DNA of 5,299 nucleotides from Planctomycetota bacterium (lineage in GTDB: Bacteria; Planctomycetota; Phycisphaerae; WQYP01). The first letter of the stretch is position 1. Every line of letters starts with the position of its first letter. The stretch is taken from the NCBI GenBank assembly GCA_021785155.1, contig JAJYGE010000067.1, forward strand, positions 1-5,299, in the 5' to 3' direction. This document shows, piece by piece, positions 3,641 through 5,299 of this stretch. A program made the position numbers and the translations under genes. The notes under the pieces were generated by a model. It had not been told where the DNA came from. It did not search any database and saw only the letters and a list, made by a program, of their open reading frames with translations.

Positions 3641-5299
3641 TCACGAATGCCGACGATGGGCGGCAAGAATATCCGATTCTGTAATCACGCCGATGGCGCG
3701 ATTCGGGTTTTCCGGATCGGTGACAATCAGGTGGCTCACGTTGTGACGCGACATCAGGTTGTCCGCCAGCCGCAGCGGACTGTCCGGTGCAATGACAATC
3801 GGCTGGCGTTGGATCAAGGTTCGCACGGTGCGTGCGGGATCAACCCGCGTATCAAGAATCTCGCGGTATGAGAGCACGCCGATGAGCCTTTTTTCCTCAT
3901 CAATAACCGGGAATTCATGGTGCTTCAAAACGGCCCATTTCGCAAAAATAATCTGTCGCGCATCGGCCACCGTTTTTGAACCTTCGAGAGAAATGGCATC
4001 GTGCGTATAGGCATCACGCACAAACAGACGATCTAGAAAATCCGTGGAGTATTCCGTCTGCACACGGATCCCTCGGCGGGCGATTTTTTCGGTCATAATG
4101 GTGTCACGCATCAGCAGGCAGGAAACAAGAAAAGCGGTGGTGCAACCGGCCAGCAGCGGCAGCAAGCCGTGCGGTTGCATGGTGGTTTCAAATGCGAAAA
4201 CAATGCTGGTCAGCAACGCGCGGGATGCGCCAGTGAATAGTGCCGCCATCCCGACCAATGCCGCCACGCGGACATCCACGCCCGCATCAGGAAACAGATG
4301 TGCCGCCGCTATGCCCAGCAGTAGTCCCAGGGCGCTGCCGAGGGTAAACAGCGGAGCCAATGTGCCGCCTGATGTGCCGCTGCCCAGGGCCACCGTCCAG
4401 GAAATCCATTTCAGTATCAGGAGCATCAGAATGGCCTTGATGGCCAGGCCTCCGGTCAGCAGATGTGAAATGTTGTCGTAGCCAACCCCCATGGTGTGAT
4501 TATCAAAATAACCGCAGACTCCCACCACCACCGCTCCCATGGCCGGCCACCACATCCAATGAACGTGGCTATATTTCTCAAAACCGTCTTCCACCAGATA
4601 CAGCAGGCGCGTGACACCCGCCGCAGCCACACCGGCAAATAAACCAATGATGGCGTAAATCACCAGCGACCAGTGTTCCGCCGGGCCGACATTGGGCATC
4701 GCAAAAATGGGTTTATCACCCATAAATATAATTCGCAAACCCGCGGCGGTGGCACTGGCTAAAGCCACGGGCACCAGAGATCGTGCGCGAAATTCAAATA
4801 ACAGCAATTCCACCGCCAGCAGAACTGCTGATACCGGGGACCCGAATGTTGCCGCCATGCCCGCCGCGGCACCCGCCGAAAGCAGAATCTTACGTTCATC
4901 GGCTGTGGTATGCAGAATCTGCCCCACCAGCGATCCAAAGGCCCCGCCGGTTGCAATAATGGGTCCCTCGGCACCGAACGGTCCGCCGGTACCAATGCTG
5001 ATGGCAGCAGAAAGGGGTTTTAACAAGGTGATGCGCTTGGGAATGCGGCTTTGATTGGTCAGAATGGTTTCCATGGCTTCGGGAATGCCATGGCCGCGGA
5101 TACCGGCGTGGCCGAAACGCGCCATAAACCCGACCACAACGGCACCGACAATCGGTACGGCGATAATCCAAATTCCCAAGTGGGCGGATGTCGGGTCAGC
5201 GAAGGAGAAGGAGAACCGCCCATAAAAGCAGAGATTGGTCAGCAGGCCGATCAAACGCAGCAACGCGATGGCAGCGATGGCAGCGACTGCCCCGATCAG
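3641..5299 (-). CDS. ClC-type chloride channel/transporter with tandem CBS domains, 5' truncated by window edge
   Basis: Multi-pass anion channel or exchanger. The frame stays open to 5299, so the start lies outside the window; the TTG at 5263 is only an internal codon. Counting from 5299, 552 residues are visible. The anion-pathway loops are GHGIP (69-73, the GSGIP position), GAEGP (109-113, with gating Glu111) and GSGTSGGTLAP (306-316). MAALFTGASRALLTSIVFAFET (351-372) matches the late pore-lining helices. Two CBS domains follow at about 427-482 and 492-550; such pairs often bind adenine nucleotides and tune gating. Several residues differ from the E. coli ClC-ec1 pattern: His70 in place of Ser107, Leu165 in place of the internal proton Glu203 (context AVELLLFEF), and apparently Met402 in place of Tyr445 (context RDTIMTEKIARRG). 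The gating Glu is kept. The first membrane helix or helices are missing with the 5' end. Channel versus exchanger cannot be settled from sequence. Confidence 0.92.
   Translation of the reverse strand: MIGAVAAIAAIALLRLIGLLTNLCFYGRFSFSFADPTSAHLGIWIIAVPIVGAVVVGFMARFGHAGIRGHGIPEAMETILTNQSRIPKRITLLKPLSAAISIGTGGPFGAEGPIIATGGAFGSLVGQILHTTADERKILLSAGAAAGMAATFGSPVSAVLLAVELLLFEFRARSLVPVALASATAAGLRIIFMGDKPIFAMPNVGPAEHWSLVIYAIIGLFAGVAAAGVTRLLYLVEDGFEKYSHVHWMWWPAMGAVVVGVCGYFDNHTMGVGYDNISHLLTGGLAIKAILMLLILKWISWTVALGSGTSGGTLAPLFTLGSALGLLLGIAAAHLFPDAGVDVRVAALVGMAALFTGASRALLTSIVFAFETTMQPHGLLPLLAGCTTAFLVSCLLMRDTIMTEKIARRGIRVQTEYSTDFLDRLFVRDAYTHDAISLEGSKTVADARQIIFAKWAVLKHHEFPVIDEEKRLIGVLSYREILDTRVDPARTVRTLIQRQPIVIAPDSPLRLADNLMSRHNVSHLIVTDPENPNRAIGVITESDILAAHRRHS

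Noticed and set aside
4692..5054. Plus-strand open frames opposite the ClC gene (also 4044-4481 and 3759-4010)
   Set aside because: Ser/Arg/Ala-rich shadows of a well-supported membrane protein gene on the other strand.
1..5299. CRISPR array, tRNA, rRNA, transposase or phage genes
   Set aside because: No regularly spaced repeats, no tRNA T-loop consensus, and no integrase or transposase motifs were seen on either strand.

Overview
The window carries five protein-coding genes. Both edge genes, an amidase on the left and a ClC channel on the right, run off the window. One unusual gene-poor stretch lies at 1011-1582. The organism looks like a Gram-negative-type bacterium of moderate GC. The phosphohexosamine mutase is of the SGxRG/GGEGNGG type seen in archaea, Bacteroidetes and Planctomycetes. 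The small N-terminally anchored protein at 3093-3614 resembles, by general style only, the many orphan membrane-anchored proteins of Planctomycetota (Phycisphaerae-like). That placement is a low-confidence inference, because no rRNA or lineage marker is present.

Left block (1-1010): a PGRP/Amidase_2-type N-acetylmuramoyl-L-alanine amidase overlaps by GTGA a three-helix DUF202 membrane protein. The pair reads as a translationally coupled unit acting at the envelope.

Middle gap (1011-1582): there is no recognisable gene, but there is strong nucleotide-level structure. Two long stem-loops lie side by side: a 20-position stem at 1262-1281/1324-1343, and a perfect 15-bp inverted repeat at 1357-1371/1438-1452 enclosing two smaller hairpins. 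A weaker long-range helix (1151-1159/1249-1257) lies just upstream. An ideal Shine-Dalgarno plus ATG sits in the apical loop of the first long stem and opens a 54-codon ORF. This is either an undescribed structured RNA, a small gene controlled by RNA structure, or a small mobile or repeat element. It is the most interesting part of the window.

Centre (1521-2947): a clear sigma70-like promoter drives a complete phosphoglucosamine mutase-like enzyme, which would supply GlcN-1-P for UDP-GlcNAc and hence cell-wall precursors. This fits loosely with the wall amidase upstream.

Right block: a strong-looking promoter (AT-rich UP-like tract, extended -10) and a 5'UTR palindrome precede an unidentified 173-aa membrane-anchored protein. 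A ClC-type chloride channel/transporter with two C-terminal CBS domains converges on it from the minus strand, with a GC-rich hairpin between the two stop codons. The ClC protein appears to lack several side chains that define the textbook Cl-/H+ exchange pathway.
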